NCBI RefSeq assembly: GCF_026241195.1
Contig: NZ_JAPFQO010000003.1
Span: 393,419-457,418 of the forward strand
From: Pontibacter anaerobius
Lineage (GTDB): Bacteria; Bacteroidota; Bacteroidia; Cytophagales; Hymenobacteraceae
Reading direction: 5' to 3'
DNA: 64,000 nucleotides
This document shows positions 26,969 to 36,280 of this stretch, piece by piece. Numbering within the stretch: position 1 is the first letter of the stretch; each line of letters begins with the position of its first letter. The position numbers were made by a program, and so were the translations under genes. Under the pieces are notes generated by a model that saw nothing but the letters and a program-made list of their open reading frames with translations, did not search any database and was not told where the DNA came from.

Positions 26969-28840
26969 ATGAAAAAAGTATACCTTCTGTTAACAGCCAC
27001 TTTTCTTTTAAACTTTAGCACGGCGGATGCTCAGAATAAGGAATGGCGTATTGTTGAGGGGAAAATCACTTCCCCATGGGCCGAGAAAGTAGATCCATCT
27101 AACCCACTTCCGACGTATCCCCGCCCCCAGCTGGTGCGGGAAAACTGGCAGAACCTAAACGGCTTGTGGGACTATGCCATTACCCCCAGGTCTGAGCAGG
27201 AAAGCCTGCCTTCGGCCTTTGAAGGCAAAATCCTGGTGCCTTACCCTGTCGAGTCAGCCCTTTCAGGGGTAGGGAAAAATGTTGGAAAAGACAAAGAGCT
27301 ATGGTATAAAAGAACGGTAAACATCCCATCCAAAATCAGGCGACATCGTGTGTTGCTCCACTTTGGCGCTGTAGACTGGCTTTGCCAGGTATATGTGAAC
27401 GGAAAGAAAGTCGGCACGCACCAGGGGGGCTATGATCCTTTCTCCTTTGACATCACTACTGCCCTGAAGCGTGGCAGTAATCAGGAGATCGCCATTAGGG
27501 TGTGGGATCCTACAAACGAGGGCCCGCAGCCGCGCGGCAAGCAAGTCAACAAGCCGGAGGGTATCTGGTACACGCCCGTAACAGGTATATGGCAGACGGT
27601 GTGGGTAGAGGGGGTGCCCCAGACGTATATCGCAGAGACAAAGAATACACCGGATATTGATAAACAGACCCTTACTTTAGTAGCAGAGGTAGCAAACCAG
27701 CAGACAGGCGATAGATTAAGGGTTTCAGCCTGGGACGGTAAGACAAAAGTTGCTGAGCGGGAAGTAAGCGCTGGTGCAGAGGCCGTCCTGGAGATTAAGA
27801 ACCCTAAGCTCTGGGGGCCGGGCAATCCGCACCTCTACGATCTGCGTGTGACCTTGGTGCGAGAAGGCAAAGTACTCGACGAAGTGGACAGCTATTTTGC
27901 CATGCGCAAGATTAGTATAGCTCCGGACGCATACGGCACACAGCGCATGATGCTTAACAATAAGTTTGTGTTCCAGTACGGCCCGCTGGACCAGGGTTGG
28001 TGGCCGGATGGGCTTTACACAGCCCCTACCGAAGAAGCCCTGCTTTTCGATATTGAAAAGACAAAAGAGATGGGCTTTAACATGATCCGCAAGCACGTGA
28101 AAGTGGAGCCTGCTATTTGGTATGCACACTGCGATAAAGTAGGCCTGCTGGTGTGGCAGGACATGCCTAGCGGCGATATGGGCAACAGGTGGGAGCCACG
28201 CCCAGGGGTAACGGGGCGCGGCACGGAGAAGGACCGGACCGGGGAATCGGAGAACATCTTCCGCCAAGAGTGGACAGAGATCATGGATGACCTGTACAAC
28301 TTCCCGAGCATTGTGGTTTGGGTGCCGTTCAACGAAGCCTGGGGGCAGTTTAAAACCGTGGAGATTACCAACTGGACGATGCAGCATGACCCTACACGCC
28401 TCGTGAACAGTGCCAGCGGCGGAAACTTCTATCCCGTAGGGCATATCATTGACCTGCACAACTATCCTGATCCGGCCATGCCCCGACCAGAGCTTTTCGG
28501 CGCCAAGCAAGCCATTGTGCTGGGAGAGTTTGGAGGCCTGGGCTTGCCTGTACCAGGTCATACTTGGCAGCAGAAAGATAACTGGGGCTATCAGACCTTC
28601 AAGAATGCAGATGAGCTCTTCGAACGCTACAAAGAGTTCACCCAAACGCTGGAGCGGTTAATTGAGGAAGGCCTGTCGGCAGCCATTTACACCCAGACAA
28701 CCGACGTGGAGGTCGAAACCAATGGCCTGATGACCTATGATCGTAAAGTGATAAAAGTTCCTGCCGAAAAGCTCCGGGAAGTACACGAGAAGCTCTACAA
28801 TAATACTTTAGTGGAGATGGAAGCTGCTAGCTCAAGATAA
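26969..28840 (+). CDS. GH2-family beta-glycosidase, secreted
   Basis: 623 aa from the ATG at 26969 (MKKVYLLLTATFLLNFSTADAQ signal peptide); a TTG four codons earlier is less likely. Order: jelly-roll sugar-binding domain (about 40-220; NLNGLWDYAI, ELWYKRT, GGYDPFSFDIT), Ig-like sandwich (about 220-320), then TIM barrel with general acid Glu456 in PFNEAWGQF and nucleophile Glu520 in VLGEFGG. The active-site Asn-Glu pair is intact. The group contains beta-galactosidases, beta-mannosidases and beta-glucuronidases; the substrate cannot be fixed from the sequence. Short single-module architecture, no C-terminal domain. Confidence 0.9.
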   Translation: MKKVYLLLTATFLLNFSTADAQNKEWRIVEGKITSPWAEKVDPSNPLPTYPRPQLVRENWQNLNGLWDYAITPRSEQESLPSAFEGKILVPYPVESALSGVGKNVGKDKELWYKRTVNIPSKIRRHRVLLHFGAVDWLCQVYVNGKKVGTHQGGYDPFSFDITTALKRGSNQEIAIRVWDPTNEGPQPRGKQVNKPEGIWYTPVTGIWQTVWVEGVPQTYIAETKNTPDIDKQTLTLVAEVANQQTGDRLRVSAWDGKTKVAEREVSAGAEAVLEIKNPKLWGPGNPHLYDLRVTLVREGKVLDEVDSYFAMRKISIAPDAYGTQRMMLNNKFVFQYGPLDQGWWPDGLYTAPTEEALLFDIEKTKEMGFNMIRKHVKVEPAIWYAHCDKVGLLVWQDMPSGDMGNRWEPRPGVTGRGTEKDRTGESENIFRQEWTEIMDDLYNFPSIVVWVPFNEAWGQFKTVEITNWTMQHDPTRLVNSASGGNFYPVGHIIDLHNYPDPAMPRPELFGAKQAIVLGEFGGLGLPVPGHTWQQKDNWGYQTFKNADELFERYKEFTQTLERLIEEGLSAAIYTQTTDVEVETNGLMTYDRKVIKVPAEKLREVHEKLYNNTLVEMEAASSR

Positions 28841-29216
28841 GACAGGCTGTGCAGGCACGCCTATCACAGCTGGAAGGGTAGCCTGTTAGGTACCTATTTT
28901 CAAAGGCCTTTACTGTGAGTGTATTGGTTAGTTGTGGAAGGGCGGCAACCTAGTCCCCTTGCTACAGGTCAAGGGTTGGGTTGCCGCTTCAACCTTAAAA
29001 AACACTGTCTGTAAGCATGTTGCCAGGGCATAGTTTCCTAGCCTATTAATTTACACTAGGCTTGCTATGCGGCGGGCCGGTCAGGCGGACAGAGCCTGTG
29101 TGCCGGAGGGGGCTGCCGAATGTCGCTATACAATTAGGATAGCCTTGAACGCAGGGGGCTCTCTAGTGAATTTAACTTGTACATACATGACCATGTCTTA
29201 ATGTATTTTCATCTAT
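28841..29216. other. Intergenic region after GH2 with two hairpins
   Basis: 376 bp. A two-step hairpin at 28942-28987 pairs GCGGCAACC with GGTTGCCGC and, inside it, CCCTTG with CAAGGG; followed by TTCAACCTTAAAAA, it is a probable terminator without a strict T-run. A second structure at 29028-29070 pairs GCATAG with CTATGC and CCTAG with CTAGG. No gene seen. Confidence 0.5.
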
Positions 29217-30443
29217 ATGAAGAGAAGCAAAATAAACAAAAGGTTAGTGCTATTAGCGCTGGCAGGAGGCCTTGGCGCCGGTAGCCTTGCAGGCTGCTCT
29301 AATCCGGAAGGGAACGAGGAGCCCAATGAGCTTACCGCTACAAAAGACCAACAGCAAGGTATGGATATCAGGCAAGTGCCCTTCGGTACGACAAAAGAAG
29401 GCAAGGAGACCACGCTTTATACTCTGACCAATGCCAAGGGCATGCAAGTCCAAATCACTGACTACGGCGCCACCGTCACCTCCATTCTCGCGCCCGACCG
29501 CGACGGCGAGCTGGGCAACGTGGTGCTGGGCTTCGACAGCTTGGCTGGCTACCAAAGCCCGGAGTACCTGAAAAGCGGTCCGTACTTCGGAGCCATTGTG
29601 GGCCGCTACGGTAACCGTATTGCCAAAGGGCGTTTTACCCTGAAGGGGCAGAAGTACAGGCTGGCCACCAACAATGGCGAAAACCACCTGCACGGTGGCA
29701 CCAAGGGGTTTGATAAAGTAGTGTGGCGGGCCGAGCCGCTGCCTGATCAGAACGCCGTCCGCTTCACTTACGTGAGCCCCGACGGAGAGGAAGGATACCC
29801 CGGTACGCTTACCTCAAGTGTCACCTACACGCTTACTGAGGATAACGCTCTTAAAATTGACTACAGCGCCACCACCGACAAGGCGACGCCAGTGAACCTG
29901 ACGAACCACAGCTACTTCAATCTGGCTGCCGGACAGGCTAGTGACGCGCTGGACCATGTGATCACGCTAAATGCCGACAGGTATACTGTGGTGAATGCTT
30001 CGCTTATCCCAACAGGAGAACTGCGGGAGGTTGCGGGTACGGTAATGGACTTCACCGGACCACATGCTATCGGTGAGCGCGTAAAGCAGGTGGAAGGTGG
30101 TGGCTACGATCATAACTACGTGCTCAACGGCGAGAACGGCACCATGAAGAAGGCGGCCACTGTGTACGAACCAAACAGCGGCCGCGTGATGGAAGTGTTC
30201 ACCACGGAGCCCGGCGTTCAGTTCTACTCCGGCAACTTCCTGGACGGCACAATCACCGGCAGTGGCAACAAGACCTACAACAGGCACTACGGCTTTGCCC
30301 TGGAAACCCAGCACTTCCCGGATTCACCAAACCAGCCAGATTTTCCATCCACTACATTAGAACCGGGCGAGACCTATGCGTCTACTACTATTTATAAGTT
30401 CTCTACTAGAGAAAATGATCAACCTGAGCAGCAGTCACGATAA
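29217..30443 (+). CDS. Aldose 1-epimerase (galactose mutarotase family) lipoprotein
   Basis: 408 aa; lipobox in LGAGSLAGC near residue 26, so exported and anchored. The mutarotase fold covers about residues 50-400: GATVTSILAPDRDG, GRYGNRIAKGRF, NNGENHLHGG, NLTNHSYFNLA (catalytic His region), GVQFYSGNFLDG, and ALETQHFPDSPN...PGETY with the catalytic-type Glu. Interconverts alpha and beta anomers of released aldoses, helpful for periplasmic dehydrogenases that accept one anomer. Standalone unit with a terminator after it. Confidence 0.93.
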   Translation: MKRSKINKRLVLLALAGGLGAGSLAGCSNPEGNEEPNELTATKDQQQGMDIRQVPFGTTKEGKETTLYTLTNAKGMQVQITDYGATVTSILAPDRDGELGNVVLGFDSLAGYQSPEYLKSGPYFGAIVGRYGNRIAKGRFTLKGQKYRLATNNGENHLHGGTKGFDKVVWRAEPLPDQNAVRFTYVSPDGEEGYPGTLTSSVTYTLTEDNALKIDYSATTDKATPVNLTNHSYFNLAAGQASDALDHVITLNADRYTVVNASLIPTGELREVAGTVMDFTGPHAIGERVKQVEGGGYDHNYVLNGENGTMKKAATVYEPNSGRVMEVFTTEPGVQFYSGNFLDGTITGSGNKTYNRHYGFALETQHFPDSPNQPDFPSTTLEPGETYASTTIYKFSTRENDQPEQQSR

Positions 30444-30514
30444 GGAAGTGAGGCTCTTGCTCAGGCATGATATCATAGTGCCTGGTCTTGCCGGCGGCCA
30501 TTAACAAGGATGTG

Positions 30515-30567
30515 ACACCGATGCAGAACGTGGGCCTAGATCTACGTCCGGCATCGGTGTTATTTTC
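30515..30567 (+). terminator. Terminator after the epimerase
   Basis: ACACCGATGC (30515-30524) pairs with GCATCGGTGT (30551-30560), followed by TATTTTC. The loop is 26 nt but holds a further ACGT/ACGT pairing. Confidence 0.65.
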
Positions 30568-30716
30568 AGGAAGGTATCGTAGATGGCTGACAGGGTGGTT
30601 TCAAGAGGCCAAGCCTTTTCCAAAGTTTAAAAGGTTGCCAAGTAATGGTTAGCCTCGCCTAAGCCGCAATCTTACACGAGGGGATAATTTTAGGCAAGCA
30701 CTGAAAGAAATAACGA

Positions 30717-32948
30717 ATGAAAAAATTAAAGGGTATTTTATGTGTGTTAGCAGCCTTGTCTGTCTTTTCCTGTACTAAAACAGATCAGCAGGGGCGCAGT
30801 GGCGGCACTGAAATCAGCGCTTATCTTAGCGAGCACACGCGTTTGGTCAACACACTGATCGGCACGGCCCCGCTGCTGGACCCACAGGTAATTGGCTATA
30901 CCCCGCCCAAAGACTGGCGGGTGTGGGCAGGCTTGGTATACCCGGGCAGTTCGCTTCCCAATGCGATGGTACAGCTAAGCCCGATCACCGAGTTCGGTTC
31001 GGGGGCAGGCTACGAATACGAGGATACGGTGATCCATGCCTTTACGCATACAAACAAGGGGCACTGGAACCTGTGCAACGTCCCGGTGCTGCCGGTGTCA
31101 GGTAGCACCGAGGGCAAGGAGCAATTCTCCTCTACCTTCTCTCATGACAAAGAGGCCGCCTCGCCTGGGTTCTATAGCGTAGTTCTGGAGGATTACCAGG
31201 TGCAGGCGAACCTGACTTCGACGCTCCGGGGCGGCTATCACCAATATCACTATCCTACGGCAAAAGACCGCAGCATCGTCTTTAAGCTCTCCAGGGCCAA
31301 CAACAGGGTGCACAGCTGGAGCATAGAGCAGGTAGATGACTTTTCTGTGCAGGGAGTGCAGGACATCGGAGGGGACAGGATCTATTTCTATGCTCTGCTT
31401 AACAGGGAGCTGGAAAGCCTGGAGAAGAGAGGCGAAAACACCAAGAGCGGGCTTGCGATCCTGCACCTTAAAGATGGTGGTGGCAAAACAGTAGAGATGA
31501 AAATAGGGCTTTCTTTTGTGAGTGCCGAAAATGCCAGGCAGAATCTGGAAAGCGAAATGGCAGGAAAGACGTTTGCCCAGGTAAGGAGTGAGGCCAACCA
31601 GACATGGGAAAACCTGCTATCGAAAATAGAGGTGAAGGGTGGTAGCGAGAAACAGAGGCAGCTGTTTTATACTTCGCTGTACCGGGCTTTTCTCTGGCCT
31701 GCCCTGCGTAGCGATGTGAACGGGGAGTACACGGATGCAAGCCGGAATGTGGTGAAGGCGGATTTTAGTTATTATACCATTCCCTCCTTGTGGGATACTT
31801 ACCGCAATAAGCTGGTGTTGCTTAGCATCATTTCACCTAAGGTTACAGAGGATGTGATCAAGTCGCTGAAGGATATTGGCGATAAAACAGGTTACATACC
31901 CACCTTCTTTCACGGCGATCATGCGGCTGCATTTATCACCGGCTCATACCTTAGGGGCATAGACGGCTTTGACGTGGAGGGGGCTTACAAACTGCTGCTC
32001 AAGAGCGCCAACCAAGATGGCGGCAGCCGTCCGCACGCCAAGGAGTATATTAAGAAAGGGTATATCTCTGAGCCACATATTGACAACCCGCATGTGGAGA
32101 CGAAGGCAAAGGCAGGCGTTTCCAAGACGCTGGAGTATGCTTATGATGATTATTCACTGGCCCAACTGGGCAGGGCACTGGGTGATACGGCCAACTACCG
32201 CGTCCTGATGCAACGGTCCCAGAACTACCGCAACATGTTTGACCCGAAGACGAGGTTTATGCGGGGCAGGCTGGAGAATGGCGAATGGATAAAGGACTTC
32301 AACCCGCAGTACCCTTACTATGAGTACATGTACCGCGAGGCCAATGCCTGGCAACTGTCCTTTTTCGCGCCGCATGACATGCAGGGACTGGTGGCCCTGT
32401 ACGGCGGTGCAGAAGGTTTCGAGTCGAAGTTGGACTCGCTCTTCACCTTGCCCTGGAACCCAAATCACATCGCTCGGAATGTGTCTAGCTTCATCGGCCA
32501 GTACTGTCACGGCAACCAGCCCGACCATGAGGCTCCCTTTGCCTACCATTTCATCGGCAAGCCCGAAAAGTCACAGAAGATCATCGATAAAATTCTCAAC
32601 GACCTCTATGGCATCGGGGAGCACGGCCTTGCCCTGAGCGGCATGGATGATGCAGGGGAGATGTCTTCCTGGTACGTATTCAGCGCGCTGGGGCTCTACC
32701 CTTATTCTCCGGCAGACGACGAGTACCTGGTGACCGTGCCGCTATTTGATGAGGTGCGCTGGAAAATGAGCAATGGAATGGAACTGGTGATAAAGAAGCC
32801 GAATGCTGGCAGAGCCTTAGAAACAATTCTTGTGGACGGGAAAGAGCATGAAGGTTATTTCGTGTCGCATGACCTATTCCGCAAGGGAGGTGAAATCAAC
32901 ATACAGACAGCTGATCAGGCCGTGCCGGATGAACATTTTGATAAATAA
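30717..32948 (+). CDS. GH92 alpha-mannosidase lipoprotein (second copy)
   Basis: 743 aa. Lipoprotein leader MKKLKGILCVLAALSVFSC. GH92 marks: RLVNTLIGTAP, YPGSSLPNAMVQLSP, YREANAWQLSFFAPHD (general-acid Glu region), YCHGNQPDHEAPF, and GMDDAGEMSSWYVFSALGLYPYSP with the paired Asp base/calcium ligands. Compared with the copy at 1942 it carries Met-Asp-Asp-Ala-Gly instead of Gly-Asp-Glu-Asp-Asn, and a different N-terminal loop (PPKDWRVWAGLV), so linkage specificity is likely different. Probably faces the periplasm or surface. Confidence 0.93.
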   Translation: MKKLKGILCVLAALSVFSCTKTDQQGRSGGTEISAYLSEHTRLVNTLIGTAPLLDPQVIGYTPPKDWRVWAGLVYPGSSLPNAMVQLSPITEFGSGAGYEYEDTVIHAFTHTNKGHWNLCNVPVLPVSGSTEGKEQFSSTFSHDKEAASPGFYSVVLEDYQVQANLTSTLRGGYHQYHYPTAKDRSIVFKLSRANNRVHSWSIEQVDDFSVQGVQDIGGDRIYFYALLNRELESLEKRGENTKSGLAILHLKDGGGKTVEMKIGLSFVSAENARQNLESEMAGKTFAQVRSEANQTWENLLSKIEVKGGSEKQRQLFYTSLYRAFLWPALRSDVNGEYTDASRNVVKADFSYYTIPSLWDTYRNKLVLLSIISPKVTEDVIKSLKDIGDKTGYIPTFFHGDHAAAFITGSYLRGIDGFDVEGAYKLLLKSANQDGGSRPHAKEYIKKGYISEPHIDNPHVETKAKAGVSKTLEYAYDDYSLAQLGRALGDTANYRVLMQRSQNYRNMFDPKTRFMRGRLENGEWIKDFNPQYPYYEYMYREANAWQLSFFAPHDMQGLVALYGGAEGFESKLDSLFTLPWNPNHIARNVSSFIGQYCHGNQPDHEAPFAYHFIGKPEKSQKIIDKILNDLYGIGEHGLALSGMDDAGEMSSWYVFSALGLYPYSPADDEYLVTVPLFDEVRWKMSNGMELVIKKPNAGRALETILVDGKEHEGYFVSHDLFRKGGEINIQTADQAVPDEHFDK

Positions 32949-33275
32949 TGATCTCCGTCTGAAGCCGATAGGTGCCCTGGACCTCTGACTTTAACCTGTT
33001 ACCTTGTCTGAGGCCATTATATTGTTGGTGGGTTGGCTATTCTGCATGTATGTTTGAGTTTAGGTTATGGCCCGGCAGGCTTCTCAGAGCAAGCCTGTAA
33101 CCGCCCCCTAGCTGTTGATAGAATAGATGAGAAATTTTTAGAAAAACAGAGAAAAACTCTTGGTAACTTCCGGCGTCGAAACGGAAGCCAAATGCATCCT
33201 ACGCCTGGAGGCCCATGAGGTCTGAGCTTTCTTTGGCTTTTTTGTAAGCAATTTCTTCACCATACACACAGTTAC
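32949..33275. other. Intergenic region before the Tsx-like gene
   Basis: 327 bp, no gene. A weak terminator candidate pairs AAGCCAAA (33185-33192) with TTTGGCTT (33232-33239) and ends in a T-run; the loop is long. Confidence 0.4.
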
Positions 33276-34055
33276 ATGCACCCACTTTTTACCAATTCTG
33301 TCAAATTCTCCGCTAAAAAACATTTGCTGCCGCTGCTGTTTATGCTCATGCTTTTTTCGCCGCACAAGCAGGCTTTCTCTCAGGTTTTATATGAGGGGGG
33401 CTCAAACATTCAGCTGCTCTACGGCAGGCACCTGAACCAATCAGATGATCTGGTCACCATCACGTTTGAGCATTTCGGCATGACGGGTGCTTTCGAGCAC
33501 TTTGGTTTTGCGGATCTTTCCAACGATGTCACTCTGGCGGGGCCGTCGCTATATTCGGAGTGGTACCCAAAGCTTAGCCTTAGCCGTGCCACCAAAAGCG
33601 AGGTGGCGCTGGGGCCGATAAGTGATGTACTGTTGGGCGGCGGTGTTAACGTGCTGTTCGGCGGCGACGAGGACTTTTTTGTGTACCTGCTGGGGCCAGC
33701 CTTCAAGTTCCGCCTGCCGGGTCAGGGGCTGCTACAGCTCGAAACATTCTACTATAAGCAAAACGGCTCCGAATATGAGGGAACCTACCAGTTTACCCCG
33801 AGCTGGGACATTCCTTTGCCAGCCTCCGAGAAAGTGCACCTGCGCTTTCGTGGCTTCATGGATTTCATTGGCGACCGTGGCCCGGGTACTACACAATACC
33901 TGACACAGCCGCAGCTGCTGCTGGACCTGGGTAACCTCCGTGGCAAGCCGGGCAAAGTATTCGCGGGTACGGAGTGGCGCTACTGGCACAATGTGGTAGG
34001 TCTGGAGGGGATCAACGAGTCTGTGCTGCAGGTAAACGTCCTGTTTCAGCTGTAG
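33276..34055 (+). CDS. Tsx-like outer-membrane channel protein
   Basis: 259 aa, signal peptide with hydrophobic core HLLPLLFMLMLF, cleavage near QAFSQ. The rest is alternating beta-strand sequence with aromatic girdles (LVTITFEHFGMTGAFEHFGFAD, YLLGPAFKFRLPGQGLLQLE, AGTEWRYWHNVVGLEGINES) and ends in LFQL, suiting a small outer-membrane barrel. The pattern resembles nucleoside-specific Tsx/OmpK proteins and their Bacteroidetes relatives. May provide passive entry for nucleosides or small sugars; note the nucleoside-type permease at 42144. Family identity moderately sure. Confidence 0.65.
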   Translation: MHPLFTNSVKFSAKKHLLPLLFMLMLFSPHKQAFSQVLYEGGSNIQLLYGRHLNQSDDLVTITFEHFGMTGAFEHFGFADLSNDVTLAGPSLYSEWYPKLSLSRATKSEVALGPISDVLLGGGVNVLFGGDEDFFVYLLGPAFKFRLPGQGLLQLETFYYKQNGSEYEGTYQFTPSWDIPLPASEKVHLRFRGFMDFIGDRGPGTTQYLTQPQLLLDLGNLRGKPGKVFAGTEWRYWHNVVGLEGINESVLQVNVLFQL

Positions 34056-34101
34056 ATAAGAGAATAGCTCAATAGTTAAGCGTATCCCAGCAAGAGGGGA
34101 T

Positions 34102-34163
34102 GCTCCGCTAAAGACAAAAGCCACTCTGGATTCGCTCAGAGTGGCTTTTGTCTTTAGCGGAGC
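34102..34163. terminator. 27-bp perfect inverted repeat, bidirectional terminator-like
   Basis: Arms 34102-34128 and 34137-34163 pair at all 27 positions around an 8-nt loop. The core AAAAGCCACTC/GAGTGGCTTTT has the A-run/T-run form of a bidirectional terminator, but the stem continues outward through GCTAAAGAC/GTCTTTAGC. The right end overlaps operator site 4 by 3 bp. Confidence 0.75.
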
Positions 34164-34178
34164 TAAATCTTTTTAGCA
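34161..34178. promoter_or_regulatory. Putative LacI-type operator, site 4 (oxidative cluster)
   Basis: AGCTAAATCTTTTTAGCA, 16 of 18 positions identical to site 1 (805). It is 283 bp upstream of the GMC gene that starts the long cluster. Confidence 0.55.
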
Positions 34179-34460
34179 AAATTTTTTATAGCTTCAGGGA
34201 GCGGATAGCAGCCAAAGTTAATGTATAAACATCCTTTAGCTGTTCTTTTGAAAATACTTTTATAAGATTTGCTTTTAAAACTGAGCACTCACTTGATTTT
34301 CTGCATACTTTCAAATATATTGATTCCTGAAATTGCAAAACCTGCAGGTGGGCTCCATTCTCTTTAAGCTAATTTTTTGCTTTCGGGTATTTGCGCACCA
34401 AGTATGGCTTCAGTCTGATTTAATAACTAAATACTCAAGTTTAAGATCTCACCCTTTCTT

Positions 34461-36140
34461 ATGGCGGACAATGTATATGATGCAATCGTAGTAGGCTCAG
34501 GTATATCCGGTGGCTGGGCAGCCAAGGAGCTTACTGAAAAAGGATTGAAAACAATTATGCTGGAGCGTGGCCGAAACGTGGAGCACGTGAAGGACTATGT
34601 GAATGCTACCAAGAACCCTTGGGATTTTCCGCACCGCGGGCGCAGAACGCAGCAGATGATCGAGGACTACCCGGTGCTGAAGCGTGATTACCCGCTGCAG
34701 GAAACTAACCTGGAGTATTGGGTGAACGAAAAGGAAAGTCCTTATACGGAGATAAAGCGCTTCGACTGGTACCGTGGCTACCAGGTTGGAGGGCGTTCTC
34801 TAATGTGGGGCCGCCAAAGCTACCGCCTCGCCGACCTGGATTTTGAGGCAAACGCCAAAGAGGGTATCGCCGTGGACTGGCCTATCCGCTACAAAGACCT
34901 CGCGCCATGGTATAGCCATGTAGAGAAGTTTGCCGGCATCAGCGGTTCCAGAGACGGTATTCCGCACCTGCCAGACGGCGATTTTATGCCTCCGATGGAG
35001 ATGAACTGCGTGGAGAAAGACGTGGCGAAACGCCTGAAGGAACACTACAATAATAACCGCCATATGATCATTGGCCGTGTGGCCAACATCACAGAGCCGC
35101 ACCATAACCGCACGAACTGCCAGTACCGTAACAAATGCTGGCTGGGCTGCCCGTTCGGCGGGTATTTCAGTACGCAGTCGGCCACGCTTCCGGCGGCTAT
35201 GGCTACAGGCAACCTTACCCTGCGCCCATTCTCTATCGTTACCAAAGTGATTTACGACAAAGATACTAAACGCGCCAAAGGGGTGGAGGTGCTGGACGCT
35301 GAGACAAACCAGACCTACGAGTACTTTGCCAAAGTTGTCTTCCTGAACGCTTCTACCCTAAACACTACCTGGGTGCTGATGAACTCTGCCACCGATGTTT
35401 GGGATGGCGGCCTGGGCAGCAGCAGCGGCGTATTGGGGCATAACCTAATGGACCACCACTTCCGTGCGGGTGCCTCCGGCGTGGCTGAGGGGTATGAGGA
35501 TAAGTACTTGTATGGCCGTCGTCCGAATGGTATCTACATACCGCGCTTCAGGAACATAAACGGCGACAAGCGCGATTACATCCGTGGCTTTGGCTACCAG
35601 GGCAGTGCAGGGCGTGAAGGCTGGAGCCGTGAGCTGGCAGAGCTAAGTATAGGTGGCGAGTTTAAAGACGCCCTGACAGAGCCTGGGCAGTGGACCATGG
35701 GTATTACGGCCTTCGGCGAGACCCTGCCATACCATGAGAACAAGGTAACCCTGGATAAGAACAGGAAAGATAAGTGGGGCTTGCCTGTGCTAGCCATCGA
35801 TGCCGAGATCAAGGAGAATGAGAAGAAGATGCGCATCGATATGATGGAGGATGCGAAGGAGATGCTGGAGAACGCTGGCCTGAAGAACGTGAACACCTAC
35901 GATGCCGGCTATGCACTGGGGCAGGGTATTCATGAGATGGGTACAGCGCGTATGGGCCGCGACCCTAAAACATCGGTGCTGAACGCACATAACCAGATGT
36001 GGGATGCCCCGAACGTGTATGTTACGGACGGAGCGGCCATGACCTCAGCCGGTTGCCAGAACCCATCGCTGACGTATATGGCGCTTACCGCCAGAGCGGT
36101 AGACCATGCGGTAGGAGAGCTGAAGCGACAGAATATCTAA
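34461..36140 (+). CDS. GMC-family FAD sugar dehydrogenase (type 2a)
   Basis: 559 aa. FAD-binding GSGISGGWAAKEL at about residues 12-24; YQVGGRSLMWGRQSYR is the GMC flavin-contact region; C-terminal HEMGTARMGRDPKTSVLNAHNQ and VTDGAAMTSAGCQNPSLTYMALTARA carry the active-site elements. A Cys segment CQYRNKCWLGCPFGGYF (CX5CX3C) may hold an Fe-S cluster as in FAD-glucose dehydrogenase; inference. Close paralogue of the protein at 56990, sharing ERGRNVEH, YQVGG, APWYSHVEKF and GCP(F/Y)GGYFS. No own signal peptide; the partner small subunit is at 37812. Likely oxidises a glycoside, plausibly at C3. Confidence 0.9.
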   Translation: MADNVYDAIVVGSGISGGWAAKELTEKGLKTIMLERGRNVEHVKDYVNATKNPWDFPHRGRRTQQMIEDYPVLKRDYPLQETNLEYWVNEKESPYTEIKRFDWYRGYQVGGRSLMWGRQSYRLADLDFEANAKEGIAVDWPIRYKDLAPWYSHVEKFAGISGSRDGIPHLPDGDFMPPMEMNCVEKDVAKRLKEHYNNNRHMIIGRVANITEPHHNRTNCQYRNKCWLGCPFGGYFSTQSATLPAAMATGNLTLRPFSIVTKVIYDKDTKRAKGVEVLDAETNQTYEYFAKVVFLNASTLNTTWVLMNSATDVWDGGLGSSSGVLGHNLMDHHFRAGASGVAEGYEDKYLYGRRPNGIYIPRFRNINGDKRDYIRGFGYQGSAGREGWSRELAELSIGGEFKDALTEPGQWTMGITAFGETLPYHENKVTLDKNRKDKWGLPVLAIDAEIKENEKKMRIDMMEDAKEMLENAGLKNVNTYDAGYALGQGIHEMGTARMGRDPKTSVLNAHNQMWDAPNVYVTDGAAMTSAGCQNPSLTYMALTARAVDHAVGELKRQNI

Positions 36141-36280
36141 GCAGGTATGCTTGCAAGAAGGCTAAAAGTATAGAGGATATATCTGGAGAAAGTATAACAC
36201 CTCAACAGGTAGACCCTCTATACATTAGTTATCCTGTGTTTTTCCATACTTTCCATTGTTCCAACTTACCTTAACAAACC

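Larger units (their letters stand above)
34056..34460. other. Intergenic control region upstream of the oxidative gene cluster
   Basis: 405 bp: the 27-bp perfect inverted repeat (34102-34163), operator-like site 4 overlapping its right end (34161-34178), then about 280 bp of AT-rich sequence leading to the GMC start. No gene seen. Confidence 0.65.

Noticed and set aside
33033..33218. 61-aa plus-strand frame before the Tsx-like gene
   Set aside because: No family match, overlaps a possible terminator; likely chance.
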